The notes beneath the pieces are model-generated. The model saw only the letters and a program-made list of their open reading frames with translations. It made no database searches and was not told where the DNA came from. From positions 124,001 through 188,000 of the forward strand of contig BORH01000008.1 of assembly GCA_018333075.1 (NCBI GenBank): a stretch of DNA of 64,000 nt, given 5' to 3'. The stretch comes from Heyndrickxia sporothermodurans (GTDB lineage Bacteria; Bacillota; Bacilli; Bacillales; Bacillaceae_C). The stretch's first letter is position 1. Each line of letters starts with the position of its first letter. Shown here piece by piece: positions 1-15,420 of this stretch. A program made the position numbers and the translations under genes.

Positions 1-475
1 AATTGAAATCGAAACACCTGTTTGTAAGGCGAAGGCAAAAATTTTATCCGGTAAAAAAATTGGTATCGTACCCATTCTTCGAGCTGGAATTGGAATGGTA
101 GATGGTGTATTGAATCTAATCCCTGCTGCAAAGGTTGGGCATATTGGCTTGTACAGAGATCCGAAAACGTTAAAGCCTGTTGAATACTATGTGAAGCTTC
201 CAAATGATGTAGAGGAAAGAGATTTTATTTTAGTTGATCCAATGCTAGCTACAGGAGGATCTGCTGTAGAAGCTATTACTTCCTTGAAAAAACGAGGAGC
301 TAAAAGCATAAAATTTATGTGTTTAATAGCTGCTCCTGAAGGTGTAGAAGCTATTAAAGAAGCACATCCAGATATTGATATCTATATTGCAGGACTAGAT
401 GAAAAACTTAATGAAAAAGGCTATATCATCCCTGGTTTGGGAGATGCAGGAGATCGATTGTTCGGAACAAAATAA
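1..475 (+). CDS. upp: Uracil phosphoribosyltransferase, 3' part
   Basis: Open at the left edge; the reading frame enters at base 2 and ends at TAA 473-475, so the N-terminal part (about 50 residues judging from the family) is outside. The enzyme makes UMP from uracil and PRPP in pyrimidine salvage, in the cytosol. Visible hallmarks are the [14 protein letters not shown] segment, the PRPP-binding loop [10 protein letters not shown] and the C-terminal [11 protein letters not shown] that forms the uracil pocket in this family. In B. subtilis upp lies just upstream of the atp operon, which fits the neighbours here. No disruption is seen. Confidence 0.95.
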   Translation, partial: IEIETPVCKAKAKILSGKKIGIVPILRAGIGMVDGVLNLIPAAKVGHIGLYRDPKTLKPVEYYVKLPNDVEERDFILVDPMLATGGSAVEAITSLKKRGAKSIKFMCLIAAPEGVEAIKEAHPDIDIYIAGLDEKLNEKGYIIPGLGDAGDRLFGTK

Positions 476-573
476 TACTTTTTCTACCCCTAGAATAGTT
501 AGGAAAAAGAGAGTATTTACATCATGATAACGGTAGCTTCTATTTCCTATCTCTAAAAAAGGAGACAATGGAT

Positions 574-1722
574 ATGAAAAAAAAGATAAAAGTGATGACC
601 ATTTTTGGAACACGACCAGAAGCAATTAAAATGGCCCCATTAGTTCTCGAATTACAAAAGTATCCTGATACGATAGAATCGATTGTAGCGGTTACGGCCC
701 AGCATCGCCAAATGCTTGATCAAGTGTTGGAGATATTTGGGGTTATCCCTGATTATGATTTAAATATTATGAAGGATCGTCAATCATTAATTGATATTAC
801 AACAAGAGGACTAGAAGGCCTTAACCGTGTGATGCAGGAAGCTCAACCTGATATTGTACTTGTTCATGGAGATACGACAACGACTTTTATTGCTAGTTTA
901 GCAGCTTATTACAATAAGATTGTAGTTGGACATGTCGAAGCAGGGTTGCGAACTTGGAATAAATATTCACCTTATCCAGAGGAAATGAATCGACAATTAA
1001 CGGGTGTATTAGCTGACTTGCATTTTTCTCCAACTGATAAAGCAGCTAATAATTTATTGAAAGAAAATAAAAAGGCTGAAAGTATTTTCATAACCGGTAA
1101 TACTGCAATTGACGCATTAAAAACAACTGTAAAAAATGAGTATACTCATGAGGTATTAGAGAAGGTTGGACAAGATCGTTTAGTATTGTTAACTGCACAT
1201 AGAAGAGAAAATCTTGGAAATCCAATGCGCAATATGTTTCGTGCCGTAAAAAGAATTGTTGAAGAGAACAAAGACATTCAAGTAGTCTATCCTGTTCACT
1301 TAAATCCAGCTGTACGAGAAATTGCTGCTGAAGTTTTGGGCAATGATTCACGTATCCATCTAATTGAACCACTTGATGTCATTGATTTTCATAATTTTGC
1401 TAGTCGATCCTATTTAATCATGACTGATTCAGGAGGAGTCCAAGAGGAAGCTCCATCACTTGGAGTTCCTGTACTAGTACTTCGTGAAACAACTGAACGC
1501 CCTGAAGGAATTGAAGCGGGTACACTTAAATTAGCTGGAGTAGATGAAGAAACTATTTATCAATTAGCAACTGAACTTTTAACAAGTCATGAGGCTTATG
1601 ATCAAATGGCTAAAGCAACCAATCCATATGGTGATGGATTAGCCTCTACTCGAATCGTCGAGGCGATTCAATATTATTTTAAAGAGAAAAAGGATAAACC
1701 GAATAGCTTTAAACCAATGTAA
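574..1722 (+). CDS. mnaA: UDP-N-acetylglucosamine 2-epimerase (non-hydrolysing)
   Basis: Interconverts UDP-GlcNAc and UDP-ManNAc, feeding teichoic acid linkage-unit or capsule synthesis in the cytosol. The product has 382 residues, the usual family length. Motifs seen include GTRPEAIKMAP near the N-terminus, VHGDTTTT, GHVEAGLRT, and DSGGVQEEAPSLGVPVLVLRE followed by TERPEGI, which contact UDP and the catalytic acids. An in-frame ATG lies at 568 but only 3 bases from the GGAG at 561-564; the ATG at 574 has a 9-base spacing and is preferred. A rho-independent terminator follows. It is probably monocistronic or co-transcribed with upp. Confidence 0.95.
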   Translation: MKKKIKVMTIFGTRPEAIKMAPLVLELQKYPDTIESIVAVTAQHRQMLDQVLEIFGVIPDYDLNIMKDRQSLIDITTRGLEGLNRVMQEAQPDIVLVHGDTTTTFIASLAAYYNKIVVGHVEAGLRTWNKYSPYPEEMNRQLTGVLADLHFSPTDKAANNLLKENKKAESIFITGNTAIDALKTTVKNEYTHEVLEKVGQDRLVLLTAHRRENLGNPMRNMFRAVKRIVEENKDIQVVYPVHLNPAVREIAAEVLGNDSRIHLIEPLDVIDFHNFASRSYLIMTDSGGVQEEAPSLGVPVLVLRETTERPEGIEAGTLKLAGVDEETIYQLATELLTSHEAYDQMAKATNPYGDGLASTRIVEAIQYYFKEKKDKPNSFKPM

Positions 1723-1723
1723 C

Positions 1724-1751
1724 AAAGGCGGAGAACATCCGTCTTTTTTCT
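1724..1751 (+). terminator. Terminator after mnaA
   Basis: An 8-bp stem (1724-1731 with 1739-1746, including one G-T pair) with a 7-base loop, running into T-rich sequence. It overlaps the end of the mnaA stop codon region and ends the upp/mnaA transcript. Confidence 0.6.
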
Positions 1752-1946
1752 TTTAATAGCTGAGTGAAAGGTTTATTAATAAATTACCTATTTTAAAGTT
1801 TACGTAGATTCGTCTTTAATACTTCAAATTTGAAGTTATTTATATGAAGAAAGGCACCCCGCACTAGTCTTTTTAAGAGTACCAGTTTTATGCATATCTT
1901 AATCTGGGAGTGAAAAGCTAATGAAAAATAAAAGGGGATGCTTCAT

Positions 1947-4166
1947 GTGAGACGTACTATATTATTTTATTGTCTTGTTTTCTTATTTTTTCCTCAGCTT
2001 GTATCAGCAAAAGCCTGGAATATACCACCTTTGCCAAGTCCACCTCTTAATGAAGAAGTAGTTATGATATTTGCTACAAAAGGTCGACCAAATAAGGATG
2101 AAATTGAGAGTCAAATAAAAAAATTACCTTCGATAAGATTAAGAACTTTATTTACAGAAACCTTTGAAGGTTTTTCAGTACGTGGGAAAAGGAAGGACTT
2201 AACCTGTTTATCTCAAGCCTATCGAAAAATTACAGCTACGTATGAAAACAATTCCTTCAAGGTGGAGGAAATAAAACAATCCCCTTTAACTATAATTGGC
2301 GCAGAAAGGGCACAAAGATATTACGATTTAAAAGGAAATCCTTTAACAGGAAAAAGGATAAAAATAGGGATTATTGATACTGGAATTGACTATGCACACC
2401 CAGATCTAAGGGGAAATTTTAGTGGCGGCTATGATCTCGTTGATCGAGATAGTAATCCTATGGAAACACTTAAGCATGAAGGTAAACCAACGATGCATGG
2501 AACACATGTTGCAGGAATAATCGCTGCAAATGGACAAATGAAAGGAGTTGCACCCGAAGCAAAAATTTATGCGTACAGAGCATTGGGCGCGGGAGGATCG
2601 GGTACGACAGAACAGGTATTAGCAGCTATTGATCAATCTGTTAAGGATAAAATGGATATCATTAATCTTTCCTTAGGATCGAACATTAACGGACCAGATC
2701 TCCCCATTAGCATGGCATTAAATCATGCCGTTAGAAAAGGAATAATAGCTGTAACCTCAAATGGTAATTCAGGACCAAATATGTGGACGGTGGGAACACC
2801 TGGAACTGCCACAGAAGCAATATCTGTTGGAGCATCGACGTCGTTGATAGAGGTACCATATTTATCAGTAGGATCTTCTAATAACTTGATTAAATTAACG
2901 CCATTAATCGGTAGTGTAAAGTGGAAGTTAATTCAATCCTATCCCGTTAAATATATAGGTTTAGGTAAGAAAAGTGAGGCATTAAATGTTTCAGGGAAAA
3001 TTGCTCTTGTCAAACGTGGTGAGCTTAACTTTTCAGAAAAAGTAAAAAATGCTGAAGCAGCGGGCGCTATTGCCGTTATTATTTTTAATAACACGAAAGG
3101 TAACTTTCAAGGAAAATTAGAAGGAAAATTAAATATTCCTGCGATGTCTATTTCTGAGTTGGATGGAAAGAAAATGATACGAGAAATCAAGAAGTCTTCA
3201 CTATTCGTTTCTACTATTCTAAAAAAAGAAAAGGATTTTATTGCCGACTTTAGCTCAAGGGGTCCAGTGACTATGAATTGGGAGATTAAACCTGACATAA
3301 CTGCACCTGGAGTAGCTATAAAAAGCACAATACCAAATAGAAGCTATATGGAAATGCAAGGAACGAGTATGGCAGCTCCGTATATTGCAGGTGCAGCGGC
3401 TTTAATTAAGCAAGCACACCCTAATTGGAATTCTAATGAAATTAAAGCAGCTATAATGAACACTGCAACAACTTTGCAAAATGAAAAAAGAATGCCATAT
3501 CGGGTCTTTGAACAAGGAGCAGGAAGAATTAATATAGATAGGGCTATACGAGCAGAAACACTCGTATTTCCTGGAAGTTTAACATTTGGAGTTCTTTCAA
3601 AAAAATATGATAAAAACAAAAGGAACATAATAGTAAAAAATATGAGCAAGGAAATGAAACAATACCATTTTGAACTCTTAAAGTATAATCGGTCAATTGA
3701 CTGGAAGCTACCACTGCCATTTACTTTAAAACCAGGAGAAAAAAGAATACTAACTATAGAAGCTTTCATTAAAAGAGACTTCCAAAATAATGCTGAGATG
3801 ATTGACGGTAGATTTCTTTTGGTAGAAAAAGAAGAAAAAATAAAAATCCCCTACTTACTTATAAAGGAAAAACCAAGTTATCCAAGAATTATGGGATTTT
3901 CAATAGTACCTGGTGATCAAGAAGGGTTTCTTCGGTATGAGGTGTATTTGCCGATGGGTGCAGAAGAATTTGGTATCGCGCTGTTCGATTCCTCGACGTT
4001 GAAGTTTATAGAATACTTAGATGTAGGAAGGAATATAGGACCTGGTATGAAAGAAAACCAAGTAAAGATAAAAAATTATCCTTATATTAATCATTTAATT
4101 GTCGTTTCCTTCGCACGTAAAAATGGACAAGAAGATTTTTTGACACATACGATAAATTATAAATGA
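1947..4166 (+). CDS. Secreted subtilisin-like serine protease with PA domain (Vpr-like)
   Basis: An S8 family protease of about 739 residues. The N-terminus RRTILFYCLVFLFFPQLVSA is a signal peptide, so it is exported. It is followed by an inhibitor-I9-like propeptide (about residues 35-110) and the catalytic domain. The triad is visible: Asp144 in IIDTGIDYAHPDL, His184 in HGTHVAGI and Ser474 in GTSMAAPYIAG. A protease-associated (PA) domain is inserted at about 315-420 and an Fn3-like tail follows, the plan of B. subtilis Vpr (806 residues), which is slightly longer. An ATG at 1938 directly abuts the GGGG; the GTG at 1947 gives a 9-base spacing and a cleaner signal peptide, so I chose it. It stands alone between mnaA and the atp operon. 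Confidence 0.88.
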   Translation: MRRTILFYCLVFLFFPQLVSAKAWNIPPLPSPPLNEEVVMIFATKGRPNKDEIESQIKKLPSIRLRTLFTETFEGFSVRGKRKDLTCLSQAYRKITATYENNSFKVEEIKQSPLTIIGAERAQRYYDLKGNPLTGKRIKIGIIDTGIDYAHPDLRGNFSGGYDLVDRDSNPMETLKHEGKPTMHGTHVAGIIAANGQMKGVAPEAKIYAYRALGAGGSGTTEQVLAAIDQSVKDKMDIINLSLGSNINGPDLPISMALNHAVRKGIIAVTSNGNSGPNMWTVGTPGTATEAISVGASTSLIEVPYLSVGSSNNLIKLTPLIGSVKWKLIQSYPVKYIGLGKKSEALNVSGKIALVKRGELNFSEKVKNAEAAGAIAVIIFNNTKGNFQGKLEGKLNIPAMSISELDGKKMIREIKKSSLFVSTILKKEKDFIADFSSRGPVTMNWEIKPDITAPGVAIKSTIPNRSYMEMQGTSMAAPYIAGAAALIKQAHPNWNSNEIKAAIMNTATTLQNEKRMPYRVFEQGAGRINIDRAIRAETLVFPGSLTFGVLSKKYDKNKRNIIVKNMSKEMKQYHFELLKYNRSIDWKLPLPFTLKPGEKRILTIEAFIKRDFQNNAEMIDGRFLLVEKEEKIKIPYLLIKEKPSYPRIMGFSIVPGDQEGFLRYEVYLPMGAEEFGIALFDSSTLKFIEYLDVGRNIGPGMKENQVKIKNYPYINHLIVVSFARKNGQEDFLTHTINYK

Positions 4167-4422
4167 AAGACTGTGAGGAATGATATTTTCAGACATAGAA
4201 ATTGAAAATATGCAGGCTTATAACTAATCTAACAAAGTTTTTTAGAAGAGAGTCTAAATAAAATTGGAATGGAAAAAAATAAATGTGGAGTGAGAAGGAA
4301 AAAACCATTAAAATAGAAGATGTGGTTATTAGTGACAATAGTTTCGGGAAAATATTTTCGAAATCCAAACTATTTATAAAATTTGATGATTTTGTGACAA
4401 TTCATATGTGATTAATTGTTAT

Positions 4423-4438
4423 AGTGACGTTTTTCACA
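4423..4438. promoter_or_regulatory. CRP/FNR-type palindrome upstream of atp promoter
   Basis: AGTGA-N6-TCACA, one base from the FNR/CRP-type consensus TGTGA-N6-TCACA. Its centre is about 51 bases before the predicted transcript start of the atp promoter. Function is inferred only from the pattern. Confidence 0.3.
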
Positions 4439-4446
4439 GAAACAGA

Positions 4447-4475
4447 TTGACATTGATAATACCCTATTGTATGCT
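4447..4475 (+). promoter_or_regulatory. SigA promoter of the atp operon
   Basis: TTGACA (4447-4452), 17-bp spacer, TATGCT (4470-4475). A full -35 match with a good -10, placed upstream of atpI with no other gene between. Confidence 0.75.
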
Positions 4476-4718
4476 AACAGAGGGTGTTAAATGATAGGGT
4501 TTACAGGTGTATTTTCATGCTGGAAATCCGCTGTCCATTCATCTCTTATGTTAAATTTTCTAATAGATTTTAGAAGACTATTGTTAATAGATGAGTAAAT
4601 CTTCATTTTAATGCTGAACCACTATTTATTTCATCGGACTACTCCTTGACCATAAAAGCTAAATGGTGGTCATGCTTCATTCAGTCCGACATTTCTTTTC
4701 AGGAGCGATGAGAAAGAC

Positions 4719-5096
4719 ATGCCGGAACTCCAACTAATGTTTAATAGGCATCGTAAGTATATGCTGTATCTTTTATCCCTTTATGTTATAGGTTGGGGAT
4801 TTACCCAATATCAATCTGTTTTTTTAGGCTTAATTCTTGGTACAACAATCAGCCTATATAATCATTGGCTTATGGTAAGGAGAACAAAACGCTTCGGTGA
4901 AGCAATTGAGACTGGAGGAAAATTTCGGTCTTTTGGGACTGTCACGAGAATGGTGGCAGCGGTTCTTGCCGTCATGATTGCGACAAAGTATCCAGAGTAC
5001 TTTAATTTTTTATGTGTTATTTTGGGATTAATGACTTCTTATGTTGTCATTATGATAGATTTTATTATTCATCACATTATACAATCACATAAATAA
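4719..5096 (+). CDS. atpI: ATP synthase protein I
   Basis: First gene of the ATP synthase operon. AtpI is a small membrane protein associated with assembly of the c-ring and with Mg2+ in Bacillus; it is not a core subunit. The 125-residue product has four hydrophobic segments (about 15-30, 35-52, 74-92, 96-118) and ends in a His-rich basic tail (IIHHIIQSHK). The AGGAG at 4701-4705 is rather far (13 bases) from the ATG, so translation may be weak; no better in-frame start was seen. atpB starts 22 bases downstream. Confidence 0.85.
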   Translation: MPELQLMFNRHRKYMLYLLSLYVIGWGFTQYQSVFLGLILGTTISLYNHWLMVRRTKRFGEAIETGGKFRSFGTVTRMVAAVLAVMIATKYPEYFNFLCVILGLMTSYVVIMIDFIIHHIIQSHK

Positions 5097-5118
5097 GCAG
5101 GAAGAGAGGTGAAATTGA

Positions 5119-5832
<714 letters not shown>

Positions 5833-5895
5833 TATAATTACTGTCCATAATTGGACAAAGTCTATATTTATAAATAAATTTTTTTATACATTTAA

Positions 5896-6129
<234 letters not shown>

Positions 6130-6141
6130 TTTTAGCATTCT

Positions 6142-6176
6142 AATGGCGAAGATTATCTGATAGAACCTTCGCCATT
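6142..6176 (+). terminator. Hairpin after atpE inside the atp operon
   Basis: Perfect 10-bp inverted repeat AATGGCGAAG (6142-6151) with CTTCGCCATT (6167-6176) and a 15-base loop, followed only by a weak T-rich run. It could act as a leaky terminator or a 3' stabiliser. It sits in the unusually long 254-bp gap between atpE and atpF. Confidence 0.5.
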
Positions 6177-6190
6177 GCTTTATGTTAAGA

Positions 6191-6240
6191 AATGCGAAAG
6201 CGCCTTGATTAGGCGCTGGAGCTAGACATTTAGAATAGGA
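6191..6240. repeat. GC-rich short palindrome, possible dispersed repeat fragment
   Basis: A perfect 7-bp stem AGCGCCT/AGGCGCT with a 5-base loop (6199-6217), followed by ggagctagac. The string is GC-rich against AT-rich surroundings and resembles the small dispersed palindromic elements found between genes in Bacillaceae genomes. That family link is from memory and needs a genome-wide search. Confidence 0.35.
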
Positions 6241-6380
6241 TATGCGCTTTACTTAAGGGTAACAAGTATCGTTTGTATTCAACAGTTTTCTATAAAAGTG
6301 ATTAAAAGATAAATGTAGTTTTGATAAAAAAACCTGTTGTACATCTATGGCAGGTATTGACTCTTGAAGGGAGTGAATAA

Positions 6381-7444
<1,064 letters not shown>

Positions 7445-7456
7445 GATTTGAAATGA

Positions 7457-8977
<1,521 letters not shown>

Positions 8978-9012
8978 TAGCCGTTTCTAATATATATTCA
9001 ATAATGAATGAT

Positions 9013-9054
9013 GGCCTTCATATGAACAGAATAGATAATCTTATTATGAAGGCC
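9013..9054 (+). terminator. Hairpin between atpA and atpG
   Basis: Perfect 10-bp inverted repeat GGCCTTCATA (9013-9022) with TATGAAGGCC (9045-9054) and a 22-base loop, without a clear T-tract. It may be an RNA-processing or stability element, or a leaky terminator, within the operon. Confidence 0.45.
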
Positions 9055-9076
9055 TATTTAAAAACGAGGGTGGTGA

Positions 9077-9940
<864 letters not shown>

Positions 9941-9958
9941 ACAATATTTATGAGGTAC

Positions 9959-10004
9959 GAAAGAAGCTATTGGTGAGTACTTCATTAATCACTAAAGCTT
10001 TTTC
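9959..10004 (+). terminator. Hairpin between atpG and atpD
   Basis: Imperfect inverted repeat: TTGGTGA pairs with TCACTAA (one G-T), then AGCT pairs with AGCT beyond a one-base bulge, extended by A/T pairs. About 11-15 bp in total. A third intercistronic hairpin in the atp operon; function inferred. Confidence 0.4.
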
Positions 10005-10007
10005 TAA

Positions 10008-11877
<1,870 letters not shown>

Positions 11878-11888
11878 AAATGCTTATG

Positions 11889-11923
11889 ACACCTTCTGAT
11901 TTAGAGGTCAGAAGGTGTTTTTA
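11889..11923 (+). terminator. Terminator of the atp operon
   Basis: Perfect 11-bp stem ACACCTTCTGA (11889-11899) with TCAGAAGGTGT (11908-11918), 8-base loop, then a T-run. Classic rho-independent terminator. Confidence 0.85.
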
Positions 11924-11967
11924 ATAATGTTTTATATTTTCTTTAAGCTTTAAAGAAAGGGAGTGTA

Positions 11968-12222
11968 ATGATGGGAGCAGGCTTCGGACAGCAGGCTTTA
12001 ACCAGTATTATTTCTCACTTATTTTTTATTTGCATTACATTTTGGGCACTTGGGGCTCTTAATTTTGAAAAATTATTAAAACCTAATCGGGTGTTGCAGG
12101 CAAGATTGCTCTACATATTAATTACCATTGCTATTGGATCCACAATTAGTAACTTCTTCTTAGATTACCTGCTGTGGTCAAGACAGCTTCCTCTTATGTT
12201 ACAATTCGTCATCAATTTGTAA
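11968..12222 (+). CDS. ywzB: DUF1146 membrane protein (YwzB-like)
   Basis: Small membrane protein of unknown function, 84 residues with two hydrophobic segments (about 10-32 and 45-70), matching the DUF1146 family that lies between atpC and ywmB/murA in Bacillus. Two adjacent ATGs (11968, 11971) are possible; the second is 7 bases from AGGGAG (11958-11963) and may be the real start. It lies beyond the atp terminator, so it probably depends on read-through or its own promoter, which I could not place. Confidence 0.75.
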   Translation: MMGAGFGQQALTSIISHLFFICITFWALGALNFEKLLKPNRVLQARLLYILITIAIGSTISNFFLDYLLWSRQLPLMLQFVINL

Positions 12223-12432
12223 TAATTAGGTCATCTTTCCTGTTTTCAAAAGAATAAATATTGATTATGATTTGATTTATATGGATTAATTGTTACTTTT
12301 TTTCTCTTGATACGTCTATATATAAGACATACTTAATTAGCATATTTTTTCTTGTCAAAAGATGACGACTTTTCCCAAGTATGTACACTCCTCTACTGGT
12401 AAAAACTTTTACTAAGGAGAGGGGAAATTTAT

Positions 12433-13176
12433 ATGAAAAAAAACATAGTTATTTTACTCATATTGAGTATAATTGTAAGTTTTGCATATGAAATAATTGG
12501 GAAGAGGACAGTATCTGCAAATTTAAGTTCTGACATAGACGTAATCATGGATAAGATTAAAAGGACAAATGGTAAAGTTACTGGATGGTCTCTATATACA
12601 AGAGAATCCATCAATGTTTCTTCAGAAAATGACTGGATACATCAGGTAGACTTATTAAAAATGCGGTTTTCGAATATGAGCTGGAATGTAGAGAAAGAAA
12701 AAAATCGGCTTGTTGCTGTAGGTTATATAAAAAGAAAAGATTATGTCGAATCGATAAAATTTTTGTCGACCCCTACAAATGACCTTTATTCATCGTATTT
12801 AATATATGAGCTAAAAGGGACGCATTGGAATAAACAAATGGCTCAAAATCTGAAAGAAAAAATTGATGGGAAATTGGATGTTCTTTACAGTGAAAAACCT
12901 GTGATTTTCTCTTGTATCAAAGGCGAATTCAGTGATAAAATTGATAAGGTTTTATCATCTGAAGTAAGTCAGATATTGACAAGCTTAAATGCAAATGAAA
13001 AAGAGGCGTTGAAAGAAAAAGATTTTTATTCAATTTCAGCTTATTCACCGAAATTAATGGAATCAATCCCAACAAAAGATAATCAGATGAATTTACAAAT
13101 TGGTTTAAGGAAAACTGGAATGGGCGCTAATACGAGCTTCGTAATTGGCACACCTATCATAACGATTGAATATTAA
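12433..13176 (+). CDS. ywmB: YwmB family exported protein
   Basis: Conserved Bacillus protein of unknown function encoded just before murA. The 247-residue product has an N-terminal hydrophobic signal/anchor (NIVILLILSIIVSFAYEII) and an extracytoplasmic domain of the YwmB family, whose fold is compared with TATA-box-binding-like domains. A long purine-rich site with GGGG (12421-12424) precedes the ATG by 8 bases. murA starts 32 bases downstream, so the two are probably co-transcribed; a role linked to the envelope is inferred from context only. Confidence 0.75.
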   Translation: MKKNIVILLILSIIVSFAYEIIGKRTVSANLSSDIDVIMDKIKRTNGKVTGWSLYTRESINVSSENDWIHQVDLLKMRFSNMSWNVEKEKNRLVAVGYIKRKDYVESIKFLSTPTNDLYSSYLIYELKGTHWNKQMAQNLKEKIDGKLDVLYSEKPVIFSCIKGEFSDKIDKVLSSEVSQILTSLNANEKEALKEKDFYSISAYSPKLMESIPTKDNQMNLQIGLRKTGMGANTSFVIGTPIITIEY

Positions 13177-13208
13177 TATAGAGAAAATGGACGCGGAGGG
13201 GAATACTT

Positions 13209-14516
13209 TTGGAAAAAATCATCGTCCGCGGCGGAAAAAGGCTAAACGGTACGGTTCAAGTTGAAGGAGCAAAAAATTCTGTACTGCCTGTTATCGCTGC
13301 ATCATTGTTAGCAAGTGAAGGAAGAAGTATAATTCGTGATGTACCATCACTCTCCGATGTATATACAATTGGTGAAGTGTTACGATATTTAAATGCTGAT
13401 GTAACGTTTCAAGATAATATAATTACTGTAGATGCATCTAGAGAGTTATTAGTTGAAGCTCCATTTGAATATGTACGAAAAATGCGTGCATCTGTCCTAG
13501 TTATGGGGCCACTTTTAGCAAGAATGGGAAAAGCACGGGTTGCATTACCAGGTGGATGTGCTATTGGCTCAAGACCAATTGATTTACATTTAAAAGGTTT
13601 TGAAGCGATGGGAGCAAAGGTAAAAGTCGGGAATGGTTTTATCGAAGCTGAAACTGAAGGTCGTTTGCACGGAGCAAAGATTTATTTAGATTTCCCAAGT
13701 GTTGGTGCAACGCAAAATATTATGATGGCTGCAGCATTGGCTGAGGGTACATCAACAATTGAAAACTGTGCAAAAGAACCAGAAATTGTTGATTTAGCAA
13801 ATTACTTAAATAAGATGGGCGCGGTTGTAAAAGGTGCAGGGACTGGCACTATTCGAATTGAGGGTGTAGAACGTTTATACGCTGCAGACCATACAATCAT
13901 CCCAGATCGTGTTGAAGCAGGGACATTTATGATTGCATCTGCTATAACAGGTGGAGATGTGCTTGTAAAGGGTGCTGTGCCGGAGCATTTAACATCACTT
14001 ATAGCCAAGCTTGAAGAAATGGGCGTTACTATTATCGAAGAAGAACAAGGACTTCGTGTTATTGGTCCAGATAAATTAAAAGCTGTGGATATAAAAACGA
14101 TGCCACACCCAGGCTTTCCAACAGACATGCAATCACAAATGATGTCTTTATTAGTAGTTGCTGAAGGAACAGGCATGATAACTGAGACGGTTTTTGAAAA
14201 TAGATTTATGCATGTAGAAGAGTTCCGGAGAATGAATTCTGACATAAAAATTGAAGGACGCTCTGTAATCATAAATGGACCTTGTCAGCTTCAAGGTGCT
14301 GAAGTAGCAGCTACTGATCTTCGTGCTGCAGCAGCGCTTATTATTGCTGGACTTAAAGCTGATGGTTATACAAGAGTAACTGAATTAAAACATTTAGATA
14401 GGGGATATTTGAACTTTCATCAAAAACTAGCTTCCCTAGGTGCGGATATAGAAAGAGTTAATGATGATGTGGAAGCTTTGAAAGATTCTAAACAATTCCT
14501 TTCTGAACAAGCATAG
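13209..14516 (+). CDS. murA: UDP-N-acetylglucosamine 1-carboxyvinyltransferase
   Basis: First committed step of peptidoglycan synthesis: transfers enolpyruvate from PEP to UDP-GlcNAc. The 435-residue product has Lys22-Asn23 ([10 protein letters not shown]) and the active-site Cys117 in [15 protein letters not shown], the residue attacked by fosfomycin. The position beside ywmB and spoIID matches B. subtilis murAA. The start is TTG at 13209 after GGAGGGG. A strong A/T-flanked terminator follows. Confidence 0.96.
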   Translation: MEKIIVRGGKRLNGTVQVEGAKNSVLPVIAASLLASEGRSIIRDVPSLSDVYTIGEVLRYLNADVTFQDNIITVDASRELLVEAPFEYVRKMRASVLVMGPLLARMGKARVALPGGCAIGSRPIDLHLKGFEAMGAKVKVGNGFIEAETEGRLHGAKIYLDFPSVGATQNIMMAAALAEGTSTIENCAKEPEIVDLANYLNKMGAVVKGAGTGTIRIEGVERLYAADHTIIPDRVEAGTFMIASAITGGDVLVKGAVPEHLTSLIAKLEEMGVTIIEEEQGLRVIGPDKLKAVDIKTMPHPGFPTDMQSQMMSLLVVAEGTGMITETVFENRFMHVEEFRRMNSDIKIEGRSVIINGPCQLQGAEVAATDLRAAAALIIAGLKADGYTRVTELKHLDRGYLNFHQKLASLGADIERVNDDVEALKDSKQFLSEQA

Positions 14517-14521
14517 GTAAT

Positions 14522-14556
14522 AAAAAACCCAAATTTTATTTTGGGTTTTTTATTTT
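14522..14556. terminator. Terminator after murA
   Basis: A 12-bp stem AAAAAACCCAAA (14522-14533) with TTTGGGTTTTTT (14540-14551) and a 6-base loop. A/T-flanked on both sides, so it could act in both directions. Confidence 0.85.
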
Positions 14557-14574
14557 GAGAAAAAAAGATTGGGT

Positions 14575-14603
14575 TTGACAACTTGAATAAGTGCTTTTAT
14601 AGA
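14575..14603 (+). promoter_or_regulatory. SigA promoter upstream of lemA
   Basis: TTGACA (14575-14580), 17-bp spacer, TATAGA (14598-14603). It directly follows the murA terminator and would give a leader of about 230 bases ahead of lemA. Confidence 0.65.
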
Positions 14604-14841
14604 ATAATTTCTTAACTATAGACGCGAAATCTTCATTCTATACTTTGATTTGATCAAGGACTTAATCTTTTACATAGGATAAAGCTTTAGAGCGGTTTTT
14701 CAAAAAAAGTGGATGTTTGACTTTAGATATAGATTTTATTAAGATTACTGGTACAAAAAGTATTATATTTATAAAACAAATGAATAAAAAAGTGAAACCT
14801 TTAATGAACTAATTCGATATACATATAGAAGGAGTGAGAAG

Positions 14842-15420
14842 ATGAAAAAGGGAGTAGTTATTTTACTAAGTATAATCGTTATAGCTGTTATTTTCGTTTT
14901 TGGTACAATTTCAAGCTATAATGGTTTTGTTTCAGCTGAAGAGAAAGTGAATCAACAATATGCAAATATTGATACTCAACTGCAAAGACGTATAGATTTA
15001 ATTCCAAATCTGGTTAATACCGTTAAAGGTTATGCAACACATGAAAAAGAGGTTATTAAAAACGTTTCAGATGCGCGAGCAAAGCTTGCAGGTGCTAAAA
15101 CGCCTGTTGATCAAGCAACAGCAAATGATGAGCTTTCTGGGGCTTTAAGCAGGCTTTTAGTCGTTGTTGAGAATTATCCAGATTTAAAAGCCAATCAAAA
15201 TTATCAACAATTAATGGATGAACTTGCTGGAACGGAAAACCGTATTGCTGTGGCAAGAAAAGATTATAATGATGAGGTTGCCATATTTAATAAAAAGGTA
15301 AAGAGTTTTCCTGGTGTGATGGTAGCGGGTATATTTGGATTCGACAAAAAGGAATACTTCAAAGCACAAAGTGGAGCACAAGAGGCACCTAAAGTTGATT
15401 TTGAGGGGAACGGTAAATGA
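14842..15420 (+). CDS. lemA: LemA family protein
   Basis: A 192-residue protein with an N-terminal membrane anchor (VVILLSIIVIAVIFVFGTI) and the long-helix LemA core: VNQQYANIDTQLQRR, DLIPNLVNTVKGYA and ENRIAVARKDYND are family signatures. Function is unknown; LemA proteins are often paired with TPM-domain proteins, as here. It overlaps the next gene by 4 bases (ATGA), so the two are coupled. An AGAAGGAGTGAG site precedes the ATG. In B. subtilis these genes do not sit between murA and spoIID. Confidence 0.88.
   Translation: MKKGVVILLSIIVIAVIFVFGTISSYNGFVSAEEKVNQQYANIDTQLQRRIDLIPNLVNTVKGYATHEKEVIKNVSDARAKLAGAKTPVDQATANDELSGALSRLLVVVENYPDLKANQNYQQLMDELAGTENRIAVARKDYNDEVAIFNKKVKSFPGVMVAGIFGFDKKEYFKAQSGAQEAPKVDFEGNGK

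Larger units (their letters stand above)
4167..4718. other. 552-bp intergenic region before the atp operon
   Basis: AT-rich DNA holding the atp promoter (4447-4475) and a CRP/FNR-type palindrome (4423-4438). About 240 bases of untranslated leader lie between the predicted transcript start (near 4482) and atpI. A short inverted repeat (TGACCA 4647-4652 with TGGTCA 4667-4672) is in the leader. No convincing gene is present; a 42-codon ORF at 4283-4411 has only a weak ribosome site. Confidence 0.6.
14517..14841. other. 325-bp intergenic region between murA and lemA
   Basis: Contains the murA terminator (14522-14556), a SigA promoter (14575-14603) and about 230 bases of AT-rich leader before lemA. 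No ORF of note; no recognised riboswitch. Confidence 0.5.

Noticed and set aside
4283-4411. 42-codon ORF upstream of atpI
   Set aside because: Weak ribosome site, overlaps sequence just before the atp promoter and has no recognisable feature; composition fits random AT-rich DNA.
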